64,000 bases of DNA, taken from contig CP126203.1 of assembly GCA_030272155.1 (NCBI GenBank), positions 2,046,001 through 2,110,000 on the forward strand, given 5' to 3'. This document shows positions 36,347 through 49,300 of this stretch, one piece after another. Made by a program: the position numbers and the translations under genes. Each line of letters starts with the position of its first letter. Positions within the stretch are counted from its first letter, which is position 1. The notes under the pieces are model-generated. The model did no database searches. It was not told the origin of the DNA and was given only the letters and a program-made list of their open reading frames with translations. This DNA comes from Tetradesmus obliquus (taxonomy: Eukaryota; Chlorophyta; Chlorophyceae; Sphaeropleales; Scenedesmaceae).

Positions 36347-37896
36347 AAGGCCTGTGCAAGCAGTGCTAGTGGCGATGTGGCACTCCTCCTGTTCCAAGGC
36401 CGGCTGTATGTCTGTTGTTGTCATCTGGCGTATTGTATTTGCAGCCCGCAGTGTGTTCAAGCATGGCATGCCAGCACAAGCAGCAGCTGTGGCAGGTTGC
36501 AGCAGCTGCTGTAGCTGGCTGTAGACAGGAGTGTTGAATGGGTGTGCTATCCAGCAGCAGGTTTTTGGGTGCGTTATTTGGAGCTAGCAACAGGGTGAAC
36601 TGAGTGCTGATGGCCACTGCTGCTGGCAGGGATCTCAGCAGCCAGGCCTGTGTTGCCTCTTTTGGCATGTATATGCCGATGTGTGGCATGTGTAATTGCA
36701 TGCAGCTGATGTGTGAGCGCGGCAGGCGCATGTTTGCTGCTGTTGTGCGCGGCGTCTACAGCAAGCGCATGTTTGCTGCTGGCAGGCTTATACTGGCTGT
36801 TGCTGCAGGCTTGCTGCGACAGCTCGTCATTGTTGTTGCTGTTTTGGCAGAATGACGCAGGCATCTGTGCTGCTTGCTGCTTGCAGTGTTTGGTGTTCGG
36901 TGCCCAGCGCTGCATTGTGCACAGTGTAAGTACCAGCGCATCTTTTCTTGTGATCAAGTTGATCACTGGTGCTCTGCAAATCATCGGGATGTGTGCGGAG
37001 TGTGTGTCACCTGATGTGTGATAATGCGGTCAGGAGTGCTGGCATGCCAGGAATTGCACAACGCGGTGGTCATGAAGTGATCGAGTTGGTCAGCCGTTGT
37101 TGTGCCGCTCATGGGCTGGCAAGACGTGCAGCCTGCTACTAGTTTCAGGCCGCCACGTGGGCCGTGGTTGCTCATTGCTGCCACAGTAAAGCTTGACCCG
37201 GTTGCCAGTCCCTTTGTGCATGTCATCGGGCAGGCTGTGGCTTATGCGTGATGCGCAACAGCATGCAGGGGCAAGCCACGCGTATGGGGCGTTCCTTTTG
37301 TGCAATGATTTGTATGACAGTCTGATGGCGAGTCCAGGTGAATGAGCTCTGCTTGAGACGTGTTGCCTGCCTATGGTTGTTTCTGGCGACCGCTAAAAGT
37401 CGAGCAGCAGCGCATGGAACGTTCACACTTTGGTGCTTGGCAGCATGCATGAGAGCAGCAAGTTCCTGCAGGAGGTAACCACGTGTTCACGCACTCAACC
37501 AAAGCCAATGGCAATGCAATGGACGTGATTAAGCTCCTGAAAGATCAGGGGCGCTGCGAACGTGGTGTGACAGCAACCATGGGCGTGCGGGCTAGCAATC
37601 ATCGACGAGCCTGCAGGGCCAGTGGGCATTGAGGGTGGTGAGTGGGTATAATCGGGGGTGGTACACCACCGTTTCAAGAGGATCGAAGTGTAAGATTATC
37701 CAGCACTACGTTAAGCTATAGAAATGAGCACCGAACCAGCAGTTTAGTCGAGCAGTACACAAAGCGCGGGAAGGAGGGCCACCAGAGCGTCCAGATGAAA
37801 GTGAACACAGCGAATGATGATGAATATAATTATGCTGTCTGAAAGTGTTAGATGTTGAATCGAGAGCCCCAGGCAGCTTCAACGGCATTGAACATT
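36039..37896. other. Intergenic region
   Basis: Contains CAG/CTG tracts (36059-36090, 36310-36350) and a short direct repeat of GCGCATGTTTGCTGCTG near 36727 and 36766. No convincing coding structure was found on either strand. Confidence 0.5.
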
Positions 37897-40061
37897 ATGC
37901 CAGTGAGAGCTCGTGGCGCGCTGGCTCTCTACATCGTAGCACTATGCGTTGCCGGACAAACAGTGGCAGCAGAAGCTGCCAAATCAACCACGCTATCGGG
38001 TGCGGCTTGGTAGAGCAGCGAAAGCAGCGTTCAGGAGCTGGGAACTTACTGCATTGACATCATCATGCATGCACAGCAGCAGCTGATACATAAAGATGGT
38101 GGTGCCAAGCATCCACATCTTCTTGCCTCAAGCACATGCCTTCTGTCGATTTGCAGTCACGTTCACCAACGGCACTAAGAGGATGCTGCAGTACCAGCTG
38201 CCATCGCCAGACAAACGCAAGGCAGCAGCAGCTTCAGCAGCAGCAGGAGCAGGATCTCCAGCAGGCCCCAGCGCCTGCTGCAAGCCGCTTGCAGGAAAGG
38301 TTGCCAGCTTCAGCAGCGGCTTTGCCATGTTCAGCAGCAGCAGCTGTGCGGCAGCAGACAAGGTCTGCAGCTTTCCTGCAGCAGTGATGTCTGTGTGGGT
38401 GTGCGGCTGCCCAGGTGGCAAGTGCTATGGTGAGCCATGCATCAAGTGCTTGAAAATGAAAGGTGTAACACAACAGAGCCTTGCAGTGCCTTGCTGCATG
38501 ACTGTATTGTGAGCCTACTGCAGTAAGGATTATGCAGCACAAGCAGGAGGCCTGCGTGCCAGGCAGTAAAGTAGACTATAACCGCGTGTACACACCCTGG
38601 TAGCGCAGGCAGCGTCATGCTGAGGTACTTTGATGCCATGTTTATCATTTTAAACCCTCACAATGCCACTTGCAGGAAAGAACAATGTGGAGTCAAAGTC
38701 TGAGCTGATCGGTGCATCAGGCTTGGGGTCAACCGTCACACTTAGCTCTGAGTCGCTCTTCAAGCAGTTCAGCTACCCAACAGCCATACGCATCTTCACT
38801 GACACCAGCAGCAACAAAAACAGCAGCAGCAGCAGCAGCAGCAGCGTTGGGCTGTCGCCTTGCAGCATCAAGGGCCTCACATTGGAGTACAGCGGGGGTG
38901 TTGCAGCAGTGGGCCAATCCGGGCCCAGCCTTGCAGAAGTGCAGCTGGGGGGCACAGCAAAGGACCCCGTGGTGGCTGTTGCCTACCAGCTGAGGAGGTG
39001 AGGACTCCATGCTAAAATGACAATGCAATGCACTACACTGCACTCCACTGAATCGTTTGGTGGAATGCCTGATTCTGTTGGTTTGAAATGCGCTGCTGCC
39101 ATCTTGATGTGCTTCGCTGCACTGCATTGCTGCCTGACTGCAGCTGCTTGCACTACTTGGAACCCACCACAAGGTCAGGCAGGGTGGTGCACTGCATCTT
39201 GTATGGCGTGCAATGCATCTTGTCGAAACTTTGTGTTTCGCTGACTCAATGCACTGCACTGCACTGCTTGGCTGCAGCTGCCTGCACTACCTGGAGCTCA
39301 CCACGAGGTCAGGCAGGGTGGTGCATTAAAACGTCCAATTCCCTAGTTCAGGACATCATGCCTCTGCCACCTCCACGCACCTCACTGCTCTGCCCTGCAT
39401 TGCACTGCACTGCTTGGCTGCAGCTGCCTGCACTACCTGGAACTCACCACCAAGTCAGGCAGGGTCGTTCACGCTGGCAGCTACAACAGCTCAGCAGCGC
39501 TGGTCAAACAAGCAGGCCGTGCTGCAGGCAGCAGCCTGGCAGCGGTAGCAGGAGTAATGCGGGCGTCAAGTGGCAGCAACAGCAGCGCAGCAGTCAAGGA
39601 GCCGTTGCAGGCAGTGCGGCTGCTATGGGGCTACAGCCATTGCCCGGCTGTGTTTCGCAATAAAGCGTCGAAAGCATCAGACGGCAGCAGTGGGAGCAAA
39701 GTCAGCAGCCAGGACGTCGCAGTAGCAGCAGCAGCAATGCCGGTAGCTGACCTACAAGTAGCTTCTGCAGTGTCAGAACCTCTGCTGACACCTTCTGTGC
39801 AGCCGGATGCTCCACTACCGTTCACTAGCTTTGCCAGCTGCGGGGGTTCAGATCCAACCTGCTTCACAGAAGATGACTGCTACTGCCAGCTAGCACACGG
39901 CACGTACGCTGCTGCTTGTCCAATGTATGGCACTTGCTTTGGCGCTTGCTGCGCAACCACTGGCGTGTGCCCTGACCGCATGGGATATGAGGATCCAGCC
40001 ACCCGAAAGCAGACGGTGCTGCTCCCGAGGACATGCAGCGACTGGGGTTTGGATCAGCAGG

Positions 40062-40106
<45 letters not shown>

Positions 40107-40396
40107 GAGCAGAGCCTGCGCAAAGTGGTGTGAAAGCAGCGGTTGCGCCAGCAACAGGGCAAGCGCTTGGAGTTGGTATGGAGTGCAAGATGCCGAAAGG
40201 CAGGGCTTGTGACCCAAGCATACCAGGCACGTTATGCATGGGCTACATGAGCTGCAGAGGTAGTGAGGGTTGTGTGGGGCAGCTGAACGGGGCGATGTGT
40301 GTGTATAAGCCGGACAACTCCTTGAGGTTTGATGTCTGTTCTTGCATGCCAGTGTATCCAGCAGTTGAGCTTGTGGATGGGGTGGTATCTCTGTGA
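37897..40396 (+). CDS. Secreted Cys-containing protein, family unknown (556 aa)
   Basis: Four exons: 37897-37999, 38157-38429, 38676-38997 and 39424-40396, 1671 nt, phases 1-1-2. Exon 1 encodes a clear signal peptide (MPVRARGALALYIVALCVAG). The mature part starts with a VTFTNGTKRMLQYQL segment, then an Ala/Ser spacer with a Cys cluster. A segment follows that may be beta-rich (IKGLTLEYSGG, and YLELTTKSGRVVHAGSYNSS across exons 3 and 4). The C-terminal third has about 20 Cys (CFTEDDCYCQ, CFGACCATTGVC). An Ala run encoded by CAG interrupts it. This suggests an extracellular or cell-wall protein stabilised by disulphides. I do not recognise a named domain. The neighbour at 40819 is also a secreted protein of similar size, but with a different sequence. 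Confidence 0.75.
39142..39330 (+). repeat. Two 5'-partial copies of exon 4 of the secreted protein
   Basis: At about 39142-39195 and 39277-39330 the acceptor and first approximately 45 bp of exon 4 (CTGCAG then CTGCCTGCACTACCTGGA) are repeated upstream of the used copy at 39424. The used copy alone continues into the long open frame. Confidence 0.85.
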
Positions 40397-40818
40397 CCAG
40401 ACACGTAACTTACTTAAAATTTCCAACAACTTGTATTCAACTAGATGGCACCCCTATAGCACATTGAGCGTGCCGATTGTCTGCATGCACATTGGCTCCA
40501 TATGGCATATGCCCAACAGCACAAGGGCTGCACTGCTGCGTGGTCAGCCTTTTTACGGCAACCCTGGATGCTTGCGCGTGGCAAAGCTGCAGAACATGTT
40601 TAGATTCGTCAATGCGTTAAGCAAGTTTAGCTGCATGGCAAGCGGCTGTGTTTTGTGCCACCACTCTTTCGGCGCGGAAAGTAACCAGAGCTCACGCGGG
40701 GATAGCTGGCCCTGATTGCAGCTCATTGGCTGCATCGTAGCCGAGTGAGTCTCCGACGAGCATTCATCTATTTGAATTTTCTTGGCACGACGAGTTAGTC
40801 TGATGCACGCGAAGCAGT

Positions 40819-41127
40819 ATGCGCGCAGGACCGTGTACCGCCAGTGGTGCGATACTGCTGGCGTGTCTGCTGCTAGCTCTTTCGTGCAGCAGCCATGCTC
40901 AGTTCAGTCCGGAAACGCAGGCTGTGCTTCAGCTCGTGTCAAAGCTTGGAGCCGGCAGCAACCCGTTCAAGCTGCCCAACTTTGTGATGCCCAACCTGAA
41001 TGCTGATGGCAACACAAACACAACCACCAAGGCAGACAAAAGTGAGACATCTGAAGAACAGCCAATGCTCTAGTTTCTATTCCTGGGAGCTGCAGCAGCA
41101 ACAGCAACGCAGCAGCAACACCACCAC

Positions 41128-41158
<31 letters not shown>

Positions 41159-42780
41159 CCACGAACCAGGCAGCATCTGCATGAAGCAGCGGAAGCGCTT
41201 ACAGCACCTTTGACAAGCAGCATCAGCGACGAATCATGCTCACTGTACACGCACCCTGACCCCATGTTTGATGTTACAGCACTAGCAAAGCAGCTTATCT
41301 GCAGCTGCGAATTGGGTGCCATTGCTCAAGCACTTGCCCAGCACACCTCATCGAACTGTGGAAGTAAGCCGTGGCAAGCAAGCCACATCAGCAGCAGCAG
41401 CAGCAGCAGTTGCAGCAAATGCATTGGCAGTTGCATGTTGACTTCTGTGTTTCAGTGTCACAGTGCTCTGCCAACAGCACCTTGCCGCGCTTGCTGTCAC
41501 ATTCAGGTGCATGGCGCTTTGTGTTGGCTTGCTCCTCCAGCCAGATTGAGGCCACCAAAGGCGGCTTTGCTTCGAGCTGGACTTACAGCAACGCCAAAGC
41601 AGTGAAGGGAGCAGCAGACACGTGTGCAGATGCTGTGTCAGACGCCTTCTCACAAACCTGCAGTAAGGCCAACGGCGTATCAGCAGTCTCCCTGGCGGCA
41701 GAGATATGCGCCAACACCATTGCTAAGCTCTACGTGTCTACTACAGTGAAGCTGAATGCATCAGAGAACGCCAGGGTGTGTGCCAACTCCTGCGCCATAT
41801 CTCAGTCAACGGCTTCTGCTGTGGCTGCAGCAGTGGGCCAGGCGATTACTGGAGCTATCACACCCTGTGCAGCAGTCGTCACTTTTGTCAAATCCAAGTC
41901 ATTTGTGACGTCGATGACGCAGGCAGTTGCAAAGTCCTTCACGACAGCGTGTGCATATGGAGAAGGACAGGCCTACACGCAGGCTGCAATGATGTCTGAA
42001 TCATTGGCAACAGCGTATGCGAAGACGTTCAGCAGCGCAATGGGCAAGGCTTGCTCCTGCAGCAACTGCGGCTGCGCCAACATTGGCACAGGTGACTACT
42101 CGGACGATACCTTTACAGACACATCAGCAAATGTGGTGTCTGGCAAGTATGCGCTGACAACTGCAGTTGCGAATGCTGCGCACAAGCTGTGCAACGGGGA
42201 TTCAGTTGAGAACTCACTCAAGAATGTGGTCAACGCCCTGGTCAAAGTATGGGTTGACGCCAACAACGAGATCGAGATTGACGCGAACGCCACAGGCAAG
42301 GCGTTTGCGTGTGCGATGACAACAGCAAACATAAAGCAGCGGTCAATGGCGGAGGCTGCAGGAGATGCTTTGTCAGCCGCCTTTGCTGCTAACTTCAAGT
42401 ACAAATGCAGCGCAGCAGTAGCAGCCTTGCAGGAAAGTGTGACAACATCGGACATTGGGGATATGCTGCTGGAGGCGATTGCAGCAACGTGCTCTGTGCC
42501 TTCTGCAAAGGGCAACATGACAAGTGCCAGCTACAGCAATGTTGTGCAGTATGTCACGAACAGCCCGCTGGGAGATGCAGTGCAGCACGCGCTTGCAACA
42601 GTAGCAGAGAAGTGCGAGTGCGAGGGCGACTGTTGGTGCAGCACTGATTGCAAGACCATGCTCGACACATGCCCACTGTTCAAGGACAGTGCTGGCCCGG
42701 GTGCAACTCCTTCTGGGGCAGCTACTGGATCTGGGGCTCTGTATGCGACGCCCACTGCTGTTGCGGGAAAGCAGCGATAG
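40819..42780 (+). CDS. Secreted Ala/Cys-containing protein, family unknown (551 aa)
   Basis: Three exons: 40819-41041, 41205-41363 and 41507-42780, 1656 nt, with phases matching. The signal peptide is strong (GAILLACLLLALSCSSHAQ). The mature chain is rich in Ala, Ser, Thr and Val with regularly spaced small residues and helical heptad-like segments (QAVAKSFTTACAYGEGQAYT, AKTFSSAMGKACSC). Cys pairs are scattered through it (CSCSNCGC, CECEGDCWCSTDC). N-glycosylation sequons occur (NAS, NMT, NAT). This composition is seen in algal extracellular-matrix or spidroin-like proteins, but no named family is recognisable. The exon-2 acceptor at 41204 was chosen because it alone combined an acceptable AG with the right phase. 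Confidence 0.72.
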
Positions 42781-43808
42781 CAATAGTTTTGACAGCACGT
42801 ATGCCAGCGCAATAGCAGCGATTGGCGCTTAGCAGCAATTGGTGCGGCATGTTCATGTGCACACTTGATTGATTGAACGAGTCATATGCACAAGCCTGCT
42901 CTTACTGCCTGCGAGAAAGCATCAAGCTAGGATGCTGGGGCAGTTCAGCTGTACATTAGATGTGCATGAATGTGAGCCCAACACAATTTTAAGGAGTGCT
43001 CAGCATTGCTGTGTTGAGCTCAATATGGCTGTTTGAAAGGTTGCTGTAGCACCAGTGACCACCAGTGACCAGTCACCAGCAGTACATGTGCTGATGGTTC
43101 CTGCAGCCAGTACTGGCCACTAGTGGTCACCAGGCTGTGGTTGTTGCTGCTACCAATCACATCTTTGATCTCGTTGTGTTGGTTTTGCTTGTATAGGTTG
43201 GCGCTGGCACGGCACATCCCGCTTCATCTTTTGGTTGTCCATGGTTTACAGTAACGCTCACCCACCCAGACATGGTAAACAGCGATTGCATCAGCATGTG
43301 TGCAGCTGCAACGCTTGGGTGTGAGAACCACTGCTTTCAAGCTTGGCTGCATATGCTTTGACCTGTGCCAGCTGCTGGAGCACTGCTGCACCTGAGCAGC
43401 CTGTCCCTAGCCCTAGCCTAGGGCCACGCGCACGTGACTAGCAGAGGGTGTGGCTGGCAACACGCCTGCTATGCATTGATGGGTGGCGACTAAAAGATAG
43501 AGCTGTCAATGGCATCACCTGCAAGTGCTGCCACTACGGTTAGGTCGGCTTTCAAAAGGCGTGCAGACAGCCGTGAATCCGAGTTTACAGGCTAACCACG
43601 AAGCCGCGTGAACACTTTCCGTGCCTTGCAGCAACCAGTAAGGTAAAATTCATCTCAGAAATAAGAATGGCACTTGCAGACCGGGGCATGGCGCATGCAG
43701 CGAAAATGGGGCTTTGACACCGCTGTCGCCAGGTGACTTCATAGTGCCGGGGGCTCGTCACACACATTCACATTAAAGTCGATTTCCGTTTGGGTCTACA
43801 TCTGTGTA
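42781..43808. other. Intergenic region
   Basis: No coding structure. A short direct repeat with a partial inverted relationship (CACCAGTGACCACCAGTGACC near 43050 and CCACTAGTGGTCACCAGG near 43117) is the only local structure seen. Confidence 0.5.
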
Positions 43809-46247
43809 ATGCTTGCCGCACAGGCGTGTTCTTTGAAGCATTCTCATCTGAATAGTCCCAAGTTCACTTTGCCTGTAAGGCCATTAGACGTGCCTCGAAT
43901 GCACACCCTAAAACAACAACATGTAGAGATGCACAAACAGAAAGGCAGTCCTGTTCTGCCGCTATGGAAGCCAAGCGACACCAACACGCTGGTGCAGGCC
44001 CACTGGTAAGCGGCACAGCTTTACGCAGAACAAGGTACTTGTGAGGTAACGTCTTGATCATGCGTCTGGTAAGGGTTAGGGCTGCCTGCCCTGCCGACCA
44101 ACCTCCTAGCCGGTGCCAACGTCTACCTGCTGCTCTGCTGCCTCCTCGTTGTCTGCATCCTGTGCTGCAGGCACCCCAGCAGACAGCAGAGCAGTTGTCA
44201 GCCCGAGCTGGAAGGTAAGCCTGGCAGCAGCGCTGGCCAGCCACAGCAGCAGGCACTAGGGCTTGGCCCCAACTGACTTTCGCTGCCCTGCACTCGCTGC
44301 TGCTGTGCAGGCCAGGCAGAGGTCTTTTGGCTGCAGGGCAAGCGCTTGTCGGTAGTAAGAGATACACATGGGCTGCTCTTTGAGCAGCTAGATAAGCGTG
44401 GCCGTTGGCCTTGGCAGCAGCAGCGGGAACGAGATGATGCTGTGGGCGCTTCCACCACCCTGCAGTATGGTGAGCATGCTAGCGTGGCACCCTGGAATTG
44501 AAGCAGCAACCACGCAAATACAGAGAAACAGCAGCCGGCAAGGTGACGGTGCTTGCAGGAACATACCAGCAGCAGCGGCGCATGCTCCCCGGGCGACTGC
44601 AGCTCGTCCGCCAGTGCCGCCCGCTGCAATCTTGATTTCCACGTTCTCCTGCAAGCACCGCTCAGCATTTCAGCGCCACAACCCAGAATCTGCTGCACAT
44701 CACCACAGTGTATCACAGTCAAACCATTCAGTGCTGATGTTGCTGCTGTGATGCTGCTGTGTATGCTGTGCAGTGCCGTACAGTGAGATCTTGTCTGTGC
44801 GCTACCTGCCCATCAAGCGCTACTGCTTGGCGCTCACGCGACAGCAGCGCAAGGTACTAGCTGCCAGCGCAGATCAGCAGCTGATGCATCTCAGAAAAAT
44901 GGTCAAACGGCAATTGCAAAGCAAGTAGACAACCACAGCAGCGGTCCCCAGCTATGGCAGTACTGTGGTGTCAAGTGCTCTGTCTGCTAGCAAGCAGCAT
45001 CTTGCCCCATAGCAGCACCAGTAGCAGCAGCAGTAGCAGCACCAGCACCAGCAGCAGCAGCAGCAGCAGCATCAGCAACATATGTCACGCCAGCAGCAGC
45101 AGCAGCAGCAACAACAGCCAAGCCAGCAGCAGTGCCTGCAGGACCGGCGGGCAGGTCCATTTCCCGAGCCTGCCACCTGCATATACATACAGCCATGTCC
45201 TGCCTAGCAGATTTCCTACTGCTTCTGCAGCTACCGCATATTTTTGCTCCTGCAACCTTACCTCCGCACTCTCGCTGCTGCTGCTGCTGGTGGTGGTGTT
45301 TTCGTGCTTGCAGCACCACTTTTTCGAGCTGCAGGTGCTGCGGCGGCACCCCGGCAGGCCTTGGCAGTGGGGCTTGAGCACGATGCAGCTGTCCTGCGAG
45401 CAGCAGGGCGTGGCCAAGGCCTGGGTGCAGCAAATCCAGGCGGCGCTGCAGCAGCTAGACAGCAGGTGAGGGCTCCAAATGTGTTTGTAAGCTGCGCACC
45501 TGAGCTGCGCGTTGGTGAAACTGTGCCAGTTGAAGTAGAGGCTGGCACGGGTGATTTGGCAGCCAGGAGAAGCCAGAGCAGCCAGAACAGAGCTTCCCAG
45601 CCTGTTGAACAGTCAACGTTTCACCCAGTCACCCAGTCAAGGTTTTTATCCTTCTTCCTCCAGCACCCCACAATTATGATCTCAAATATGCTGCTGCTGC
45701 TGCTGCTGCTGCTGCCGCTGCTGTTGCTGCTGCTGCCGCCACGCCAGGCCCAAGCACCTGCTGGTGTTTGTGAACCCGTTTGGTGGGCGCAGGCAGGCGC
45801 CCCAGGTGTGGCAGCGCGTGGCAGCGCCGGTGCTGGCGGCGGCTGGCACGCAGTGCGACGTGCTGGAGACAACTCACCAGGCAAGCCGCAGCAGCAGCAG
45901 CGGCACCTTACTGCAATAGCTATGGCCTCAACCTCACTTTGCTTTGCCACATGTATTGTGAGTGCTGGTGCCAGTGGCGCTGATGTGAGCAGCTCATGGT
46001 AGTGTGCCCACACTCCCGAGCTGCTCACATCAGCGCCACTGGCACCAGCACTCACAGTACATGTGGCAAAGCAAAGTGAGGCTGGTCACATGCTGCAGCG
46101 GCTGCCAGCTGCATCGTCTAATGCCTGCCATAGCACCTGCTGCTGTGCCGCTCTACGACACCTTGCGTTCACCTTGAGCTGCCCACACCCAAGTTTTTGT
46201 GCACACTCATTAACATCAACGATAACCACACGCCTGAACGTCACATG

Positions 46248-46308
<61 letters not shown>

Positions 46309-49300
46309 GCTGCTGCTGCAGGGCCACGCCGAGTCAGTAGTGCACAGCCTGAGCCAGCAGCAGCTGCAGCAGCTAGATGGTGTAGTGGCAGTGGGGGGTG
46401 ATGGCCTTTACAGTGAGCTGCTCACAGGGGTGCTGCAGCACCCGCATGCTGCTGCTGCGCTGCAGCTGCGGCTGGCTCACATCCCAGCAGGGTCCACAGA
46501 CGCAGTCGCATGCACGTGAGTGTGCGGGGTTGCTGCTGATGCTGGGCTTGTTTGGTGCAACTTGTGGTTCTGAGGCAGCTGTGTGAGGCCCAGCAGATGC
46601 GGCTGGCTCATACGCGCGCTGTCCTGCAACCATTGCAAGCCCTGCATGCACGTGCGGCGTAGTCCAGGTCGTGCGCTTTCATGCTGTACATGCACAGCGC
46701 TTGACAATTCTTTCTTCTTCCTCCTCTGCTGCTGCTGCTGCTGCTCCGCCGCTGCTGCTGCTGGCTTTGCAGGCTTCATGGCACGCGCGACCCCCTGACT
46801 GCTGCGCTGCACATTGCCCTGGGTGACTGCACTCCCCTTGACGTGGCTCGCCTGGTGACAGTGGATACACAGCCGGCAGCAGGTGTAGCACCATCAACAG
46901 CAGCAGCTCTGGCAGAACCAGCCGCCACAGCAGCAGCAGCAGCAGCATGCGCCGCATCCTTTGGTGCTTCCTTTGGTGCATCTGCTGGCGAGGAGACAGA
47001 ACTGCTGAGGGCTGGCAGGGCAGCGCCACAAGCAGCAGCAGCAGCAGCAGCAGCTGATGCAGCCACAGCCCCACCCAGCAAGCAGCAGCAGCAGCAGCAG
47101 CGGCACACGCGGCGGCGCCAGCAGCAGCACAAGCAGCACGAGCGGCGGCAGCAGCAGCAGCAGTTTGTGCCGCTGCTGCGCCACTTTGTGTGTGTTGCCA
47201 GCTATGGCTTCCTTGGGGATGTCATGGAGGCCAGTGAGAAGCTGCGCTGGATGGGGCCGCTGAGGTAAGTGTTGTATTTGTATTGTATCTTGTGTGTGCT
47301 GGTGCATTGAACCACGCTGTTCGAGACTGTGCAGGCTGTACATTGTGTTGGACTGTCACGTCATGCTGTGCTGTGCTGTGGGCGAGTGAGAAGCTGCGCT
47401 GGATGGGGCCGCTGAGGTAAGTGTTGTATTTGTATTGTATCTTGTGTGTGCTGGTGCATTGAATCACGCTGTTCGAGACTGTGCAGGCTGTACATTGTGT
47501 TGGACTGTCACGTCATGCTGTGCTGTGCTGTGGGCGAGTGAGAAGCTGCGCTGGATGGGGCCGCTGAGGTAAGTGTTGTATTTGTATTGTATCTTGTGTG
47601 TGCTGGTGCATTGAACCACGCTGTCGAGACTGTGCAGGCTGTACATTGCGTTGGACTGTCACGTCATGCTGTGCTGTGCTGTGGGCGAGTGAGAAGCTGC
47701 GCTGGATGGGGCCGCTGAGGTAAGTGTTGTATTTGTATTGTATCTTGTGTGTGCTGGTGCATTGAATCACGCTGTTCGAGACTGTGCAGGCTGTACATTG
47801 TGTTGGACTGTCACGTCATGCTGTGCTGTGCTGTGGGCGAGTGAGAAGCTGCGCTGGATGGGGCCGCTGAGGTAAGTGTTGTATTTGTATTGTATCTTGT
47901 GTGTGCTGGTGCATTGAACCACGCTGTCGAGACTGTGCAGGCTGTACATTGCGTTGGACTGTCACGTCATGCTGTGCTGTGCTGTGGGCGAGTGAGAAGC
48001 TGCGCTGGATGGGGCCGCTGAGGTAAGTGTTGTATTTGTATTGTATCTTGTGTGTGCTGGTGCATTGAACCACGCTGTTCGAGACTGTGCAGGCTGTACA
48101 TTGTGTTGGACTGTCACGTCATGCTGTGCTGTGCTGTGGGCGAGTGAGAAGCTGCGCTGGATGGGGCCACTCAGGTGGGTCTGGAATGCCACGCTGCGCT
48201 GTGCTGTGCTGTGCTGTGGGGTGCTGTGCTGTGCTGTGCTGTGCTGTGCTGTGCTGTGCTGTGATGGAGGCCAGTGAGAAGCTGCGCTGGATGGGGCCGC
48301 TGAGGGGGGTTGATGATACTGGCCCTGTGGCCGGGCTGTAGCTGATAGCAGCAGCGGCACTGTATGTCGTGCTGCGCTGCGCTGCCACAGGGCCAACACG
48401 CATCTGTTTGTTTTGTTGCGTGTAGAAAGTCAACAGCTGCTGTTCTGCCTGCAGGTATGACGTGGCTGGCGCGCTACGCTTTCTGCTGCTAAAGGGCTAC
48501 GATGCAACAGTGTGGTACAAGCCAGCAGCAGCACCAGCAGCACCTGTAGACGACGAGGATGTGGCCAGTAGCAGCAGCAGCGTGGCACCCTGCGGTCACT
48601 ATAGCCAGCAGCAGCAGCAGCATGGCCTGCTGGAGCCGCTTGTTTCATCTGCTGCACTGTCGCCGCTGCCACACCATTACACGCCAGGGCTGCATGTAGG
48701 CCAGCCAGCCTACAATCACAGCCACCAACAGGAGCAGCAGCAGCAGCAGCAGCAAGGCTGCAGCAGTGTCCGCAGCAGCAGCAGCGTGCGGGTCAGCTTT
48801 GAATCACGCAGCTTACCTGCAGCTGCCAGCAGCAGCAGCAGCAGCAGCAGCCCGGTGCATGGCAGCAGCAATGCTGAATACCTAGCTGCTGTGGATGCTG
48901 CAACAGCAGCACCCCCTGGCAAGGCAATTGCACAGCAGCATGGCTACCCAGCAGTCGCAGCAGTGCATGCGAGCGCAGGCAGCATCAGCAGCAGCTGGGG
49001 CAGCAGCAGCGCAGCAGCAGCGAACGCAGCATCGCAACCTGCCGGCAGCATTGCCGGCAGCATCGGCAGCAGCAGTTACTGCCGCACTGGCTGTGCGCTG
49101 TGTGGTGCAGCGGCACTGCAGCGCAGCAGCAGTCGCAAATCTTTCACACAGGAGAGCCAGCAGCAGCAGCAGCAGCAGCAGCAGCATGCACACTCCATGC
49201 CAGCAGCCACCACTTTTCCCCCAACACAAGCAGGTACTCAAGCAGCAGCAGCAGCAGAGCAGCTGCCGGGAGCGGGCTGGGTGAAAGTGGAGGGCCGCTT

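Noticed and set aside
46247-46519. Transmembrane-like poly-Leu protein start
   Set aside because: The Leu run is the intronic (CTG)n tract before the exon-7 acceptor. The true exon begins at 46322 in a phase set by the GC-donor intron.
47222-48399. Multiple small proteins with NAPAHTRYNTNTTLTS-like repeats on the minus strand
   Set aside because: These are antisense readings of the 151/152-bp array in ceramide kinase intron 8.
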